A stretch of DNA of 23,997 nucleotides, taken from positions 1 through 23,997 of the forward strand of contig CAJUTQ010000078.1 of assembly GCA_910589265.1 (NCBI GenBank), given 5' to 3'. This document shows positions 15,361 to 23,388 of the stretch, in pieces. Position 1 is the stretch's first letter, and the number at the start of each line of letters is the position of its first letter. The position numbers and the translations under genes are program-made. The notes beneath the pieces are model-generated. The model was not told the DNA's origin and did no database searches. It saw only the letters and a program-made list of their open reading frames with translations. Source of the stretch: an uncultured Lachnospiraceae bacterium. GTDB lineage: Bacteria > Bacillota > Clostridia > Lachnospirales > Lachnospiraceae.

Positions 15361-16674
15361 ATGGGAAAGATAGGAAGAAAAGACAGAAAACTAAAGTTTG
15401 AAACAATGCAGCTTCACGTAGGGCAGGAACAACCAGATCCAGTAACAGACGCAAGGGCGGTTCCTATTTATCAGACAACTTCTTATGTATTTAAAAATTG
15501 TGATCATGGGGCAGCAAGGTTTGGGTTGACAGACCAAGGAAATATTTATGGCAGACTGACCAATCCTACCCAGGAAATCTTTGAGAAGAGAATGGCAGCC
15601 TTAGAAGGGGGATCGGCAGCCTTGGCAGTGGCAAGCGGAGCAGCTGCCATTGCCTATACAATAGAAAATCTAGCAAAATCTGGGGAACATATTGTGGCTG
15701 CAAAAAATATTTATGGTGGAACTTATAATTTTCTAGAGCATACGATAGCTGATTTTGGTATTTCGACAACTTTTGTGGATCCTTTTTGCAAGGAAGAGGT
15801 TGAAGGAGCTATTAGAGAAAATACTAAAGCTATTTTCATAGAAACTTTAGGAAATCCCCACTCAGAAGTAGGGGACATTGAGGAGATGGCTGCCATTGCC
15901 CATAAACATAAAATTCCATTAGTTATTGATAATACATTTGGAACTCCTTATTTGATTCGTCCTATAGAATATGGAGCAGATATTGTTGTCCATTCTGCTA
16001 CAAAATTTATTGGAGGCCATGGAACGGCCATTGGAGGTGTCATCGTAGAGAGTGGAAAATTTGATTGGGAGGCATCAGGAAAATTTCCTTCCCTTACAGA
16101 GCCCAATCCTAGTTATCATGGAATTTGCTTTACAAAGGCAGCTGGTGAGGCAGCCTTTGTGACAAAGATAAGGGCTATCCTTTTAAGGGATACAGGAGCC
16201 ACTCTTTCCCCCTTTCATGCCTTTCTCTTTTTGCAAGGGTTAGAAACCTTATCTCTACGGGTAGAGCGTCATGTGGAAAATGCTTTGAAAGTAGTAGAAT
16301 ATTTACAACATCATCCCCAGGTAGAGGCAGTACACCACCCTTGTTTATCAAAGGATGAGAGACAAAAAGTTTTATACAAAAAATATTTTCCAAATGGGGG
16401 AGGATCGATTTTTACATTTGAAATAAAGGGAGGAGAGGAGAAGGCAAAAAAATTTATTGATCATTTAGAACTCTTTTCTCTTCTGGCCAATGTAGCAGAT
16501 GTGAAGTCTCTTGTCATCCATCCTGCCTCTACGACCCATTCCCAATTAAAGGAAGAGGAGATGAAAGAGCAGGGGATTTTGCCAAATACTATCCGTCTGT
16601 CTATTGGAATTGAAAATATTGAAGATATTATAGAAGATTTACAAGAAGGATTTAAGGCTGTGGAAAATTTATGA
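15361..16674 (+). CDS. metY: O-acetylhomoserine sulfhydrylase (MetY-type)
   Basis: A PLP enzyme of the Cys/Met-metabolism (fold type I) family that should make homocysteine from O-acetylhomoserine and sulfide. The 437-residue length and opening KFETMQLHVGQEQPDPVTDA are typical of MetY rather than the shorter cystathionine gamma-synthases of about 380 residues. Visible blocks are VPIYQTTSYVF, YGRLTNPTQEIFEKRMAALEG and the PLP lysine, Lys215, in VVHSATKFIGGHG. The C-terminal blocks SLVIHPASTTHSQL and IRLSIGIEN are also present. AAAGG lies 9 nt before the ATG. It starts 32 bp after carB and its last 4 bp (ATGA) overlap queH. The carAB promoter may drive the whole run. Confidence 0.93.
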   Translation: MGKIGRKDRKLKFETMQLHVGQEQPDPVTDARAVPIYQTTSYVFKNCDHGAARFGLTDQGNIYGRLTNPTQEIFEKRMAALEGGSAALAVASGAAAIAYTIENLAKSGEHIVAAKNIYGGTYNFLEHTIADFGISTTFVDPFCKEEVEGAIRENTKAIFIETLGNPHSEVGDIEEMAAIAHKHKIPLVIDNTFGTPYLIRPIEYGADIVVHSATKFIGGHGTAIGGVIVESGKFDWEASGKFPSLTEPNPSYHGICFTKAAGEAAFVTKIRAILLRDTGATLSPFHAFLFLQGLETLSLRVERHVENALKVVEYLQHHPQVEAVHHPCLSKDERQKVLYKKYFPNGGGSIFTFEIKGGEEKAKKFIDHLELFSLLANVADVKSLVIHPASTTHSQLKEEEMKEQGILPNTIRLSIGIENIEDIIEDLQEGFKAVENL

Positions 16675-17306
16675 GAGTGAATTACCAAAAGAAGTTGGAG
16701 GAAATCATAGAAGGATTGGAGAAAGAGGGAAGGAGAGCCTCTCTTCTTTTACATAGCTGCTGCGCTCCTTGCAGTAGTTATGTCATGGAATATTTGAGAA
16801 AATATTTTGACATTACTCTTTTTTATTATAATCCAAACATTACAGATTCCATAGAATATGGAAAAAGGATGAAGGAGCAAAAGAAGCTTGTTGAGGAATA
16901 TAATCAAGGTGGGAAGGAACCTATTCACTTTCTGGAAGGGGTGTATGAGCCAGATAGGTTTTTTCAAGCTTCAAAGGGAATGGAGAAAGAAAAGGAAGGG
17001 GGACTTCGGTGTCTTGCCTGCTATGAGCTGCGTTTAGAGGGAACGGCAAAAGAAGCCAGAAAGGGAGGCTTTGAATTTTTCACAACGACTCTTAGTATCA
17101 GTCCCCATAAAAATGCGGAAAAACTCAATGAAATTGGGGAAAGAGCAGGGGAAAAGTGGGGAGTCTTACATCTTCCGAGTGACTTTAAGAAAAAAAATGG
17201 ATATAAGCGTTCAACAGAATTATCTAAAGCGTATGATCTATATCGCCAAAATTACTGCGGCTGTATTTATTCCCAAAGGGAGGCAGGGAAAAGAGAGAAA
17301 GCATGA
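16671..17306 (+). CDS. queH: Epoxyqueuosine reductase QueH
   Basis: QueH (formerly DUF208) carries out the last step of queuosine synthesis, reducing epoxyqueuosine to queuosine in tRNA. It replaces the unrelated QueG in many Firmicutes. The 211-residue protein has the family cysteines: LLHSCCAPCSS (Cys30, Cys31, Cys34), LRCLACYELRLE (Cys114, Cys117) and YCGCIYS (Cys196, Cys198). These include the ligands of the iron-sulfur cluster and adjacent metal site. The FTTTLSISPHKN block is also characteristic. Its ATG overlaps the metY stop (ATGA), so it is probably translated by coupling. The pairing with metY has no obvious metabolic logic and other que genes are not in the window. Confidence 0.93.
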   Translation: MRVNYQKKLEEIIEGLEKEGRRASLLLHSCCAPCSSYVMEYLRKYFDITLFYYNPNITDSIEYGKRMKEQKKLVEEYNQGGKEPIHFLEGVYEPDRFFQASKGMEKEKEGGLRCLACYELRLEGTAKEARKGGFEFFTTTLSISPHKNAEKLNEIGERAGEKWGVLHLPSDFKKKNGYKRSTELSKAYDLYRQNYCGCIYSQREAGKREKA

Positions 17307-17345
17307 GGGGCCCCAATCATAAAAAGAGAGGAAAGAAAAAAGAAA

Positions 17346-18650
17346 ATGACATTTTATACAGAGCTAAGTGAAGAGGAATTAGAAAAATTAAGAAAAGATT
17401 TAAAAAGAAAATTTCGAGATTATCAACAAAAGGATTTGCATTTGGACATGTCCAGAGGAAAGCCTTCCCAGTCCCAGTTGGACATATCTATGGATATGAT
17501 GGATGTGCTAAACAGCGACAGCGATCTTGCCTGTGAAGATGGAACAGATTGTCGCAATTATGGGGTGTTAGGAGGAATTTATGAGGCAAAGGAGCTTCTT
17601 GCCTCTTTGACGGAAGTGACCGCCGATGACATTATTATATATGGAAATTCTAGTTTGAATGTAATGTATGATATGATTTCCCGCTCCATGACCCATGGGG
17701 TAATGGGAAACACACCTTGGTGTAAATTGGAAAAGGTAAAGTTTTTATGTCCTGTACCTGGATATGACAGGCATTTTACAATTACAGAATATTTTGGCAT
17801 TGAGATGATTCCAATACCAATGAGAGAAGATGGTCCAGATATGGATATGGTCGAGGAGCTGGCAGGAGGAGATGAACTGGTAAAGGGGATATGGTGTGTG
17901 CCCAAATATTCCAATCCCCAGGGAATAACCTATTCTGACCAGGTAGTAAGGCGGTTTGCAAAATTGAAACCAGCTGCAAAAGATTTTCGTATTTATTGGG
18001 ATAACGCCTATTGCGTCCATCATTTTGACTTTGAAAATCCAGATATTTTGCTGGAAATTTTACATGAATGTAAAAAAGCAGGAAATCCAGATATGGTATA
18101 TAAATTTTGTTCCACATCAAAAATTAGTTTTCCTGGCTCAGGAGTTGCTGCCTTGGCCACTTCTCCCAATAATCAAGTAGATATTAAAAAACAGCTGGCT
18201 GTCCAGACTATTGGACATGATAAAGTGAATCAGCTTCGCCATGTACGTTTTTATATGGATAAGAACGGGATTTTGGACCATATGAAAAAGCATGCTGCTA
18301 TTATGAAACCCAAATTTGACATTGTTATCCACACATTAGAACAAGAGCTTTCAGGCTTAGGTATTGGCTCTTGGATTAATCCAAAAGGTGGATATTTCAT
18401 TTCCTTTGACGCTATGCCAGGCTGCGCTAAGAGGATCGTAAAATTAATGAAAAAGGCAGGGGTTGTCATGACGCCTGCAGGGGCCACTTATCCTTATGGA
18501 AAGGATCCAAAAGACAGTAATATCCGTATTGCCCCTTCCTTCCCTCCAGAAGAAGAACTCCAGCTGGCAGCCGAAATTTTTGCTGTATGTGTGAAATTGG
18601 CAAGTGTTGAAAAAATATTAGAGGATAGAAAGAAGAACCAAGCGTCGTAA
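17346..18650 (+). CDS. PLP-dependent aminotransferase, class I/II fold (aspartate aminotransferase Ic-like)
   Basis: The 434-residue protein resembles the aspartate aminotransferase subgroup Ic (Pfam Asp_aminotransf), which differs from classical AspC. Visible blocks are the N-terminal LHLDMSRGKPSQSQLDISMD, CRNYGVLGG and YGNSSLNVMYD. Further on are CPVPGYDRHF, VPKYSNPQGITYS, YWDNAYCVHHF, the probable PLP lysine Lys259 in CSTSKISFPGSG, and SNIRIAPSFPP near the C-terminus. It would transfer amino groups between aspartate or a related amino acid and 2-oxoglutarate, but the substrate cannot be set from sequence alone. The Shine-Dalgarno is weak (GAGAGG about 15 nt upstream). It lies 39 bp after queH, with a GGGGCCCC palindrome between them, and ends the plus-strand run at a strong terminator. 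Confidence 0.88.
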   Translation: MTFYTELSEEELEKLRKDLKRKFRDYQQKDLHLDMSRGKPSQSQLDISMDMMDVLNSDSDLACEDGTDCRNYGVLGGIYEAKELLASLTEVTADDIIIYGNSSLNVMYDMISRSMTHGVMGNTPWCKLEKVKFLCPVPGYDRHFTITEYFGIEMIPIPMREDGPDMDMVEELAGGDELVKGIWCVPKYSNPQGITYSDQVVRRFAKLKPAAKDFRIYWDNAYCVHHFDFENPDILLEILHECKKAGNPDMVYKFCSTSKISFPGSGVAALATSPNNQVDIKKQLAVQTIGHDKVNQLRHVRFYMDKNGILDHMKKHAAIMKPKFDIVIHTLEQELSGLGIGSWINPKGGYFISFDAMPGCAKRIVKLMKKAGVVMTPAGATYPYGKDPKDSNIRIAPSFPPEEELQLAAEIFAVCVKLASVEKILEDRKKNQAS

Positions 18651-18710
18651 ATTTTGTTATGAATTTTTCTTGAGGAAAGGACAAGGTTTTAAAAAGAAAA
18701 ATGGTAAACA

Positions 18711-18752
18711 AAAAAGCCAGAAATGTTGTAAAAATAACATTTCTGGCTTTTT
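18711..18752. terminator. Bidirectional Rho-independent terminator
   Basis: AAAAAGCCAGAAATGTT (18711-18727) and AACATTTCTGGCTTTTT (18736-18752) form a perfect 17-bp stem around an 8-nt loop. The A-tract on one side and the T-tract on the other make it work on both strands. It sits between the convergent aminotransferase and secreted-protein genes. Confidence 0.92.
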
Positions 18753-18835
18753 ATCTCTCTATTATAATAGAAGTAAGAAACCTTTCTCCCATTAGGGCAA
18801 AGAAGAAAGAATGCCCCAAGGGATGTTAGAAAAGG

Positions 18836-21325
18836 TTATTTGTTGGCACTGTTGGAAGACACTGTATAGGAAGCAGAAGACGAAGAAGATCCAGAGTCAG
18901 CGCTAATATGGAATTCTTTCTCTAAAGTGCCTTCATCAAATTCAATAATCAGTTTGTATGTTCCTTCTGTCAAGGTGGTAGATGAATTGACAGTCATGGT
19001 CACCATTCTAAGATATTTACTAGGATCGGAATCATGGTAAGAAGTTTCCTGGATCCGCGGAGGTTTCGTCATCTGAGATTGGATAATCTGAATGGAAGAG
19101 CGGCTTTGTAAATCTCCTACATATTTTTCATCATACGGTTCTTTAAATTGGACGAGGAGCTTTTGAGCAGGTCTTCCTGTTCCCCATTCGGTTCCCCAAG
19201 TGACAGTTATATCAGTAATTTCATTAAAATCAGGTTTTTCCTCAGGCTGGGTAATCGTAGTGGGAATTTGTTTCCATTCCTTGTAATCTGCATAATTGCC
19301 AAGGGTATCTTCGGCTACCATATAGAAATAAGAATGGCCTGCTGGAACATCAATAACAAAGTCATTTTTCCCAGCATTTAAGGGGCGTTCTATCCCTGTC
19401 TGTCGTATTTGTGATGTGGGAATAGAGATAAAATCTTCATAGGAGACAGCGGTTCCATAATGAAGGACTCCGCTTTCATTGGATGTAAAGGTAACTTGTA
19501 TGCTTGTATCGGACAGACGGTAAACATCAAAAAGGGTTATAGTAGGCCAGTCTAAATCAGCATAGAATCTGCCAGTGGCAACTGTACTATCCGGGAAGGT
19601 CACTTTCACATCATAGTGGTTTCCACTAAGGAAATGCCAACCAGTCTCCATATATAGAACATAGGACTGTAAGTCAGAAGTTTCGGCTCTTCCAAGCTTT
19701 AGGGCTGCTTGTGCAGGGCATTTGACATAGAATGCACTTATGTCTAATTTAACTGGGGTAGGTTTATTAAATTTAATAAAAATCCGATCATCACTGAGAG
19801 GTTTCGCCTCTTCAATTTTTATTTCTGCAGTATCAGGAGATGTCTGCTCTGGTACAGCTGAAATAGGCAGTGGACGTCCCATAATTGGATTTTGCCCGTC
19901 TTTTCTGGCAATAGCATAGTAGAGTGTATAAGCTGTTCCTGACTGAAGGCCGGGAATAGTCAATTCATTAACATTAGCATGAATATCTGCAGTCATTCCT
20001 TTTTCTTTAATTTCTTCTGGTGTTGTAGGAGCCTGACTGCCAATAACCGAGCGGGCCTTGGAATTCTGTTCTGGCACTACCATATAGTATATGGAGCCAA
20101 ACGTATCCGAGACAAAGGAGAATTTCGCTGTACTTCCATCCATACGAGATGCCTGTGCATTCGTTATCTGAGGAACATCTAGGTTGGTAGCAAAAGTTTT
20201 CTCAAGGACCTTCCCACTAGGGAGAGTAATAGACAATACGTATGTATTATCTTTATAATAAGAAGTACTTAGATGATAAATACGATTTTTGTCTGGTCCG
20301 TCAGGTGTAATAGAATTTAAAATAGTCATATCTTGTCCTCTAGGACAACTAATATAAAAATTGGAAGTTTCCAGTTTTACAGGATGGCTCAACTCTACAG
20401 TTACTTTGGCAAGGGATGGATAGATCCCAACTATTTCGATTTGCTCTTCAGAAGGACTGGGATTTTCTGGTTTATTGCCTCCTGTACTTTCATTGAGGAT
20501 TGTATTGCTGTCATTCTGACTGGAGTCCGAAGAACCGGAACTTCCAGAAGAACCTTCTTGTGAAGAGGGAGCAGCAGAGCTGATTGTCCTTGCAGCTGGG
20601 TTATTAATGGATACTCCAGAAGAATTTACTTCCAGCTGGGCTAGACTGCCAAAATTGTCAATGGTCACAGGAGCATCTGCTTTCATAGAAGAAATAGAGG
20701 AATTTGGAAATACAAGTACCCGACTTCCACCGCCATTTCTTGTAACAGAAACAGAAGCAACGGATCCAGCAGTATGGCCAACTCGAACATCTTTGGCGTC
20801 AATGGTGACAGACCCTAAATTACCACAAAGACCTACCATGGTACCTGGGGGTGTATTAGGACCAATAGTAACATCTATGGGACTGGAGTTTGTTTTGGAA
20901 GTTGCATCAATAATACATCTTCCAGAAACACCAATAGAGGGAACAGTACTGTTGCCAGTAATCCAGACAATAGAGTCATCCCTGGCAACATTCATTTGAG
21001 GGATGGTGCAATCTTGAAATCGAAGATTCTGTCCCCCTTTTCCCGATATATTTCCAGAACCTGTTGTACTTACTCCATGAAAGGTAACAGTACCTCCTCC
21101 TTCTGTAATATTTAAATCTCCCTGAATACCTGTATTTTGAACAGTAATGTTTGAGCCTGTCACTTGTACATTGCCAGGAATAGACTGTGGGACAGAGGGA
21201 TTTCCATAATCGGAAGTAATGACAGGTGGTAAACTGTCAGCATAAAGAGGTACAGGAGCCATTGAAAATGCAATGGCTGTAGATAGTGCACAAGGCAACA
21301 GTTTTTGTAGAAATTTTTTTTTCAT
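18836..21325 (-). CDS. Large secreted modular protein with repeated Ig/FN3-like units
   Basis: The 829-residue protein begins with a clear signal peptide (MKKKFLQKLLP, hydrophobic core, likely cut after Ala29 in LYA-DS). Residues 30-250 are Gly/Ser/Thr/Val-rich with short repeating strands (GNVQVTGSNITVQNTGIQG, GNLGSVTIDAKDVRVGHTAG), suggesting a beta-solenoid. A Ser/Asn/Gly linker covers 250-295. Two tandem units follow, 296-490 and 501-688. Each has a block with a single Cys (FYISCP, FYVKCP), then LDVPQIT or LDWPTIT, then a fibronectin-III-like segment. A third partial unit (703-810) and a Ser-rich tail end the protein. There is no LPXTG motif, membrane anchor or enzyme signature. GGAGG lies 4 nt before the ATG. 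I infer an extracellular or wall-associated adhesin-like or structural protein, but recognise no named family. Confidence 0.8.
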   Translation of the reverse strand: MKKKFLQKLLPCALSTAIAFSMAPVPLYADSLPPVITSDYGNPSVPQSIPGNVQVTGSNITVQNTGIQGDLNITEGGGTVTFHGVSTTGSGNISGKGGQNLRFQDCTIPQMNVARDDSIVWITGNSTVPSIGVSGRCIIDATSKTNSSPIDVTIGPNTPPGTMVGLCGNLGSVTIDAKDVRVGHTAGSVASVSVTRNGGGSRVLVFPNSSISSMKADAPVTIDNFGSLAQLEVNSSGVSINNPAARTISSAAPSSQEGSSGSSGSSDSSQNDSNTILNESTGGNKPENPSPSEEQIEIVGIYPSLAKVTVELSHPVKLETSNFYISCPRGQDMTILNSITPDGPDKNRIYHLSTSYYKDNTYVLSITLPSGKVLEKTFATNLDVPQITNAQASRMDGSTAKFSFVSDTFGSIYYMVVPEQNSKARSVIGSQAPTTPEEIKEKGMTADIHANVNELTIPGLQSGTAYTLYYAIARKDGQNPIMGRPLPISAVPEQTSPDTAEIKIEEAKPLSDDRIFIKFNKPTPVKLDISAFYVKCPAQAALKLGRAETSDLQSYVLYMETGWHFLSGNHYDVKVTFPDSTVATGRFYADLDWPTITLFDVYRLSDTSIQVTFTSNESGVLHYGTAVSYEDFISIPTSQIRQTGIERPLNAGKNDFVIDVPAGHSYFYMVAEDTLGNYADYKEWKQIPTTITQPEEKPDFNEITDITVTWGTEWGTGRPAQKLLVQFKEPYDEKYVGDLQSRSSIQIIQSQMTKPPRIQETSYHDSDPSKYLRMVTMTVNSSTTLTEGTYKLIIEFDEGTLEKEFHISADSGSSSSSASYTVSSNSANK

Positions 21326-21637
21326 TTTTCCTCCATTCTAAAGTGTTTTTACTTTTTTATTCAATATTTTCCTTAATTGGTTTCCATGCCATGGACTGCG
21401 CTGTCAAGAGCAAATGAGGGACAGTCTGTGCTACTTTTTATGGAAAAGGACAGACTATCAAAGAAAATATATAGATGTCTCACTGCACAAAAGCAATCAA
21501 AGAAACAATGTTTAAAAAGAGTATGACAGAAATTTTCTTGATTTTCAATAGGCATTCTGCTGTTTTGGAAAAATGATTGAAAAAGAATTATTTGTTCGAT
21601 ATGATATGTATAATACAAAGAAGAAGGAGGAATGAGT
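21326..21637. other. Divergent intergenic region between secreted protein and MBL lipoprotein genes
   Basis: The plus side has a promoter for the lipoprotein gene at 21577-21605. On the minus side a consensus TTGACA lies at 21407-21402, but the bases 17 bp downstream (GAAACC) are not a -10 box. The secreted-protein promoter is therefore unclear and may need an activator or another sigma factor. I see no gene here. Confidence 0.45.
21577..21605 (+). promoter_or_regulatory. Promoter of the MBL lipoprotein gene
   Basis: TTGAAA (21577-21582), 17 bp, then TATGAT (21600-21605). A perfect TATAAT is also present at 21609-21614 but has no matching -35 box. Either would give a short leader before the start at 21638. 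Confidence 0.45.
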
Positions 21638-22792
21638 ATGAGGAGAAGATGGATCTTATTTTCTATAGTTTTTATTTTGCTTGCCTTAAGTGGTTGTCGC
21701 TCAGAAACACAAACCCAGTCAAATCAAAGAAAAACAACACTACAGAACTTGGAAGTACATTTTATTGATGTGGGTCAGGGAGATGCCACCCTCATTAAAT
21801 GTGGGGATAGGTCTATGCTTATTGATGGGGGAGAAAATGATAAAGGTACGTTGATACAAAATTATATGAATAAGCAGGGAGTTAAATCTCTTGATTACTT
21901 TATTGTCACTCATCCAGATTCCGATCACTGCGGCGGTGCAGACGTTATTATAACGAAGTATGATATAGACACTATTATTATGCCCAATTATGAGAAGGAT
22001 ACAGCAACTTATCGAGATGTCGTCCAGTCCTTGGATTATAAGAGATATTCCGTTACCCCTCCCGTCGTAGGCAATACCTATTCTTTAGGAGATGCAGAAT
22101 TCACCATTATTGGGCCTAACAAGAATGACTATGGAAATGAGTCAAACAATTATTCTGTAGCCATTGTCTTAAAGCATGGAAGAAAAAAATTTGTCTTTAC
22201 AGGAGATGCAGAGGAAGAAGCAGAAATAGATATAGTCAATAATAAGATGGATATATCTGCTCAAGTACTGAAAGTTGGCCATCATGGGAGCAAATCGTCT
22301 TCTGCGGAAAAATTTATACAAGCTGTAAGCCCGGAATATGGGGTTATTAGCTGTGGAGAAAATAATGAATATGGACATCCCCATAGCGCAACACTGAATA
22401 CATTAAGAAAGGAAGGGGTGAAAGTATTTCGTACAGACGAGCAAGGCTCCATTGTGGCTGTATCAGATGGAAAAGAAATAACATGGAACACAGCTCCTAC
22501 AGATAGTTGGAAGGCAGGAGAATCTACAAAGTCTAGTACAGATAACAAGAAAAAGGACTCAGAGAAAATGCCAGAGGATCAAAAGAATTTTTCTGGGAAT
22601 GAAAGAGAGGCACAGGCAGAGGAGACAACAAAGAATACTCAAAAGATAGCATATGTATTAAATACACAGACAAAAAAATTCCATAAGCCGGAATGTGATT
22701 CACTGCCTACAACCCATCGTTTCAATTCAGCACAGAAGAGGGAAGAGCTGATTGCACAAGAATATGTGCCTTGTAAGAGATGTAATCCTTGA
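21638..22792 (+). CDS. ComEC/Rec2-type metallo-beta-lactamase-fold lipoprotein with C-terminal Cys motif domain
   Basis: The 384-residue protein starts with a lipoprotein signal (MRRRWILFSIVFILLALSGC; lipidated Cys20), so it should be anchored outside the cytoplasmic membrane. Residues 36-285 form the MBL-fold domain seen at the C-terminus of ComEC. Motifs are VHFIDVGQGDATLI, LIDGG (62-65), THPDSDHCGG (His92, Asp94, Asp96, His97), FTGDAEEEAE and KVGHHGSKSSS. A Lys/Ser/Glu-rich linker (about 285-335) leads to a C-terminal domain with YVLNTQTKKFHKPECDSL and YVPCKRC. This is a putative metal-binding module related to Ada-type zinc motifs. I chose ATG 21638 because AAGGAGG ends 7 nt upstream; ATG 21632 is too close. 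It lacks the membrane channel of ComEC, so it is not a competence channel. A secreted nuclease or phosphodiesterase role is inferred, with no substrate known. Confidence 0.88.
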   Translation: MRRRWILFSIVFILLALSGCRSETQTQSNQRKTTLQNLEVHFIDVGQGDATLIKCGDRSMLIDGGENDKGTLIQNYMNKQGVKSLDYFIVTHPDSDHCGGADVIITKYDIDTIIMPNYEKDTATYRDVVQSLDYKRYSVTPPVVGNTYSLGDAEFTIIGPNKNDYGNESNNYSVAIVLKHGRKKFVFTGDAEEEAEIDIVNNKMDISAQVLKVGHHGSKSSSAEKFIQAVSPEYGVISCGENNEYGHPHSATLNTLRKEGVKVFRTDEQGSIVAVSDGKEITWNTAPTDSWKAGESTKSSTDNKKKDSEKMPEDQKNFSGNEREAQAEETTKNTQKIAYVLNTQTKKFHKPECDSLPTTHRFNSAQKREELIAQEYVPCKRCNP

Positions 22793-22935
22793 AATAGTAG
22801 ATAAGATAAAAGATTATATAAATATATAGAAAGATTATAATATCATTTTTTAGTCTTGTCAAGGTTAAAAATAGGAAATAAAGCTTATGGATAAAGGTAA
22901 GGAATAGAGTTTACAAATAAAATAATGAGAGGATG

Positions 22936-22992
22936 AACAATGGATACGCCAATTCTACTAGTTTTCGATAGTGGACTTGGGTATCCATTGTT
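22936..22992 (+). terminator. Long hairpin with T-tract after the MBL lipoprotein gene
   Basis: AACAATGGATAC (22936-22947) pairs with GTATCCATTGTT (22981-22992). The stem continues inward through CCAA/TTGG and TCTACTA/TAGTGGA with one bulge and one mismatch, to a loop at GTTTTCGA. A run of Ts (to 22997) overlaps and follows the 3' arm. It is about 145 bp past the lipoprotein stop. The stem is longer than a usual terminator, so it may be a relic of a mobile element or a regulated RNA. Confidence 0.55.
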
Positions 22993-23028
22993 TTTTTGAA
23001 TAGAAGAAAACCAATCTATTCAAAAAAA
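22991..23028. repeat. Second perfect hairpin using the T-tract of the first
   Basis: TTTTTTTGAATAGA (22991-23004) and TCTATTCAAAAAAA (23015-23028) are perfect 14-bp inverted repeats around a 10-nt loop. The 5' arm includes the T-tract that would act as the tail of the preceding hairpin, so in RNA the two structures compete. Confidence 0.6.
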
Positions 23029-23298
23029 TATTCAAAAAGTACTTGATAGATTGATAGAGTTTATGAGAATATGAACATAGACATGATTTTTGAGCGACTT
23101 AGTTTTTAAAATCCTATTCCTAATGTAGCTGTCTGCCTTTTCTTTACGCCTGTTCTTGTTCATATCTAGTATTCAAAAGTTTCTGAATATGAAATCCCTT
23201 TTTTTATATGGTAATAGGATAGGATGGCTATTCTGGTTTGAAGGATAAGTATTTAGGTAATCTATGTGAAACTTCATAAATTGTCTTTTTTTGTCTAA

Positions 23299-23342
23299 AT
23301 GATGCAAAAATGATGCAGAAATGATGAACTTATGATGCACTT
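23299..23342 (+). promoter_or_regulatory. Four 11-bp direct repeats (ATGATGCA...), candidate response-regulator operator
   Basis: ATGATG begins at 23299, 23310, 23321 and 23332, exactly 11 bp apart. Three of the four units read ATGATGCA; the third reads ATGATGAA. The array ends 6 bp before a TAAAAT -10-like box (23349-23354) that has no recognisable -35 box. One-helical-turn direct repeats replacing the -35 region are typical of OmpR/PhoB-family activators. The regulator itself is not in the window. Confidence 0.55.
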
Positions 23343-23388
23343 TTTTCGTAAAATTGAGAAAGAATAAAGGGAAGAGGTGAAAATACAG

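Larger units (their letters stand above)
22793..23388. other. Long AT-rich intergenic region with hairpins and an operator-like array
   Basis: This 596-bp gap holds a 57-bp hairpin (22936-22992) and an overlapping second hairpin (22991-23028). About 270 bp without obvious structure follow (23029-23298), then four 11-bp direct repeats just upstream of the next gene. A 43-codon minus-strand ORF (23167-23036) has no ribosome binding site and is not called. No tRNA or other RNA gene was recognised. Confidence 0.55.

Noticed and set aside
20607..20999. 130-codon plus-strand ORF antisense to the secreted protein
   Set aside because: It is a shadow of a low-complexity Gly/Ser/Thr coding region on the opposite strand, with no supporting start signals.
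23036..23167. 43-codon minus-strand ORF beginning MNKNRRKEKADSYIRN
   Set aside because: There is no Shine-Dalgarno sequence before the ATG, no recognisable family, and it lies in AT-rich intergenic DNA.
23299..23342. The four repeats as a CRISPR fragment or coding tandem repeat
   Set aside because: Units are only 11 bp without spacers, no open frame covers them with a start, and they sit in the promoter position of a gene.
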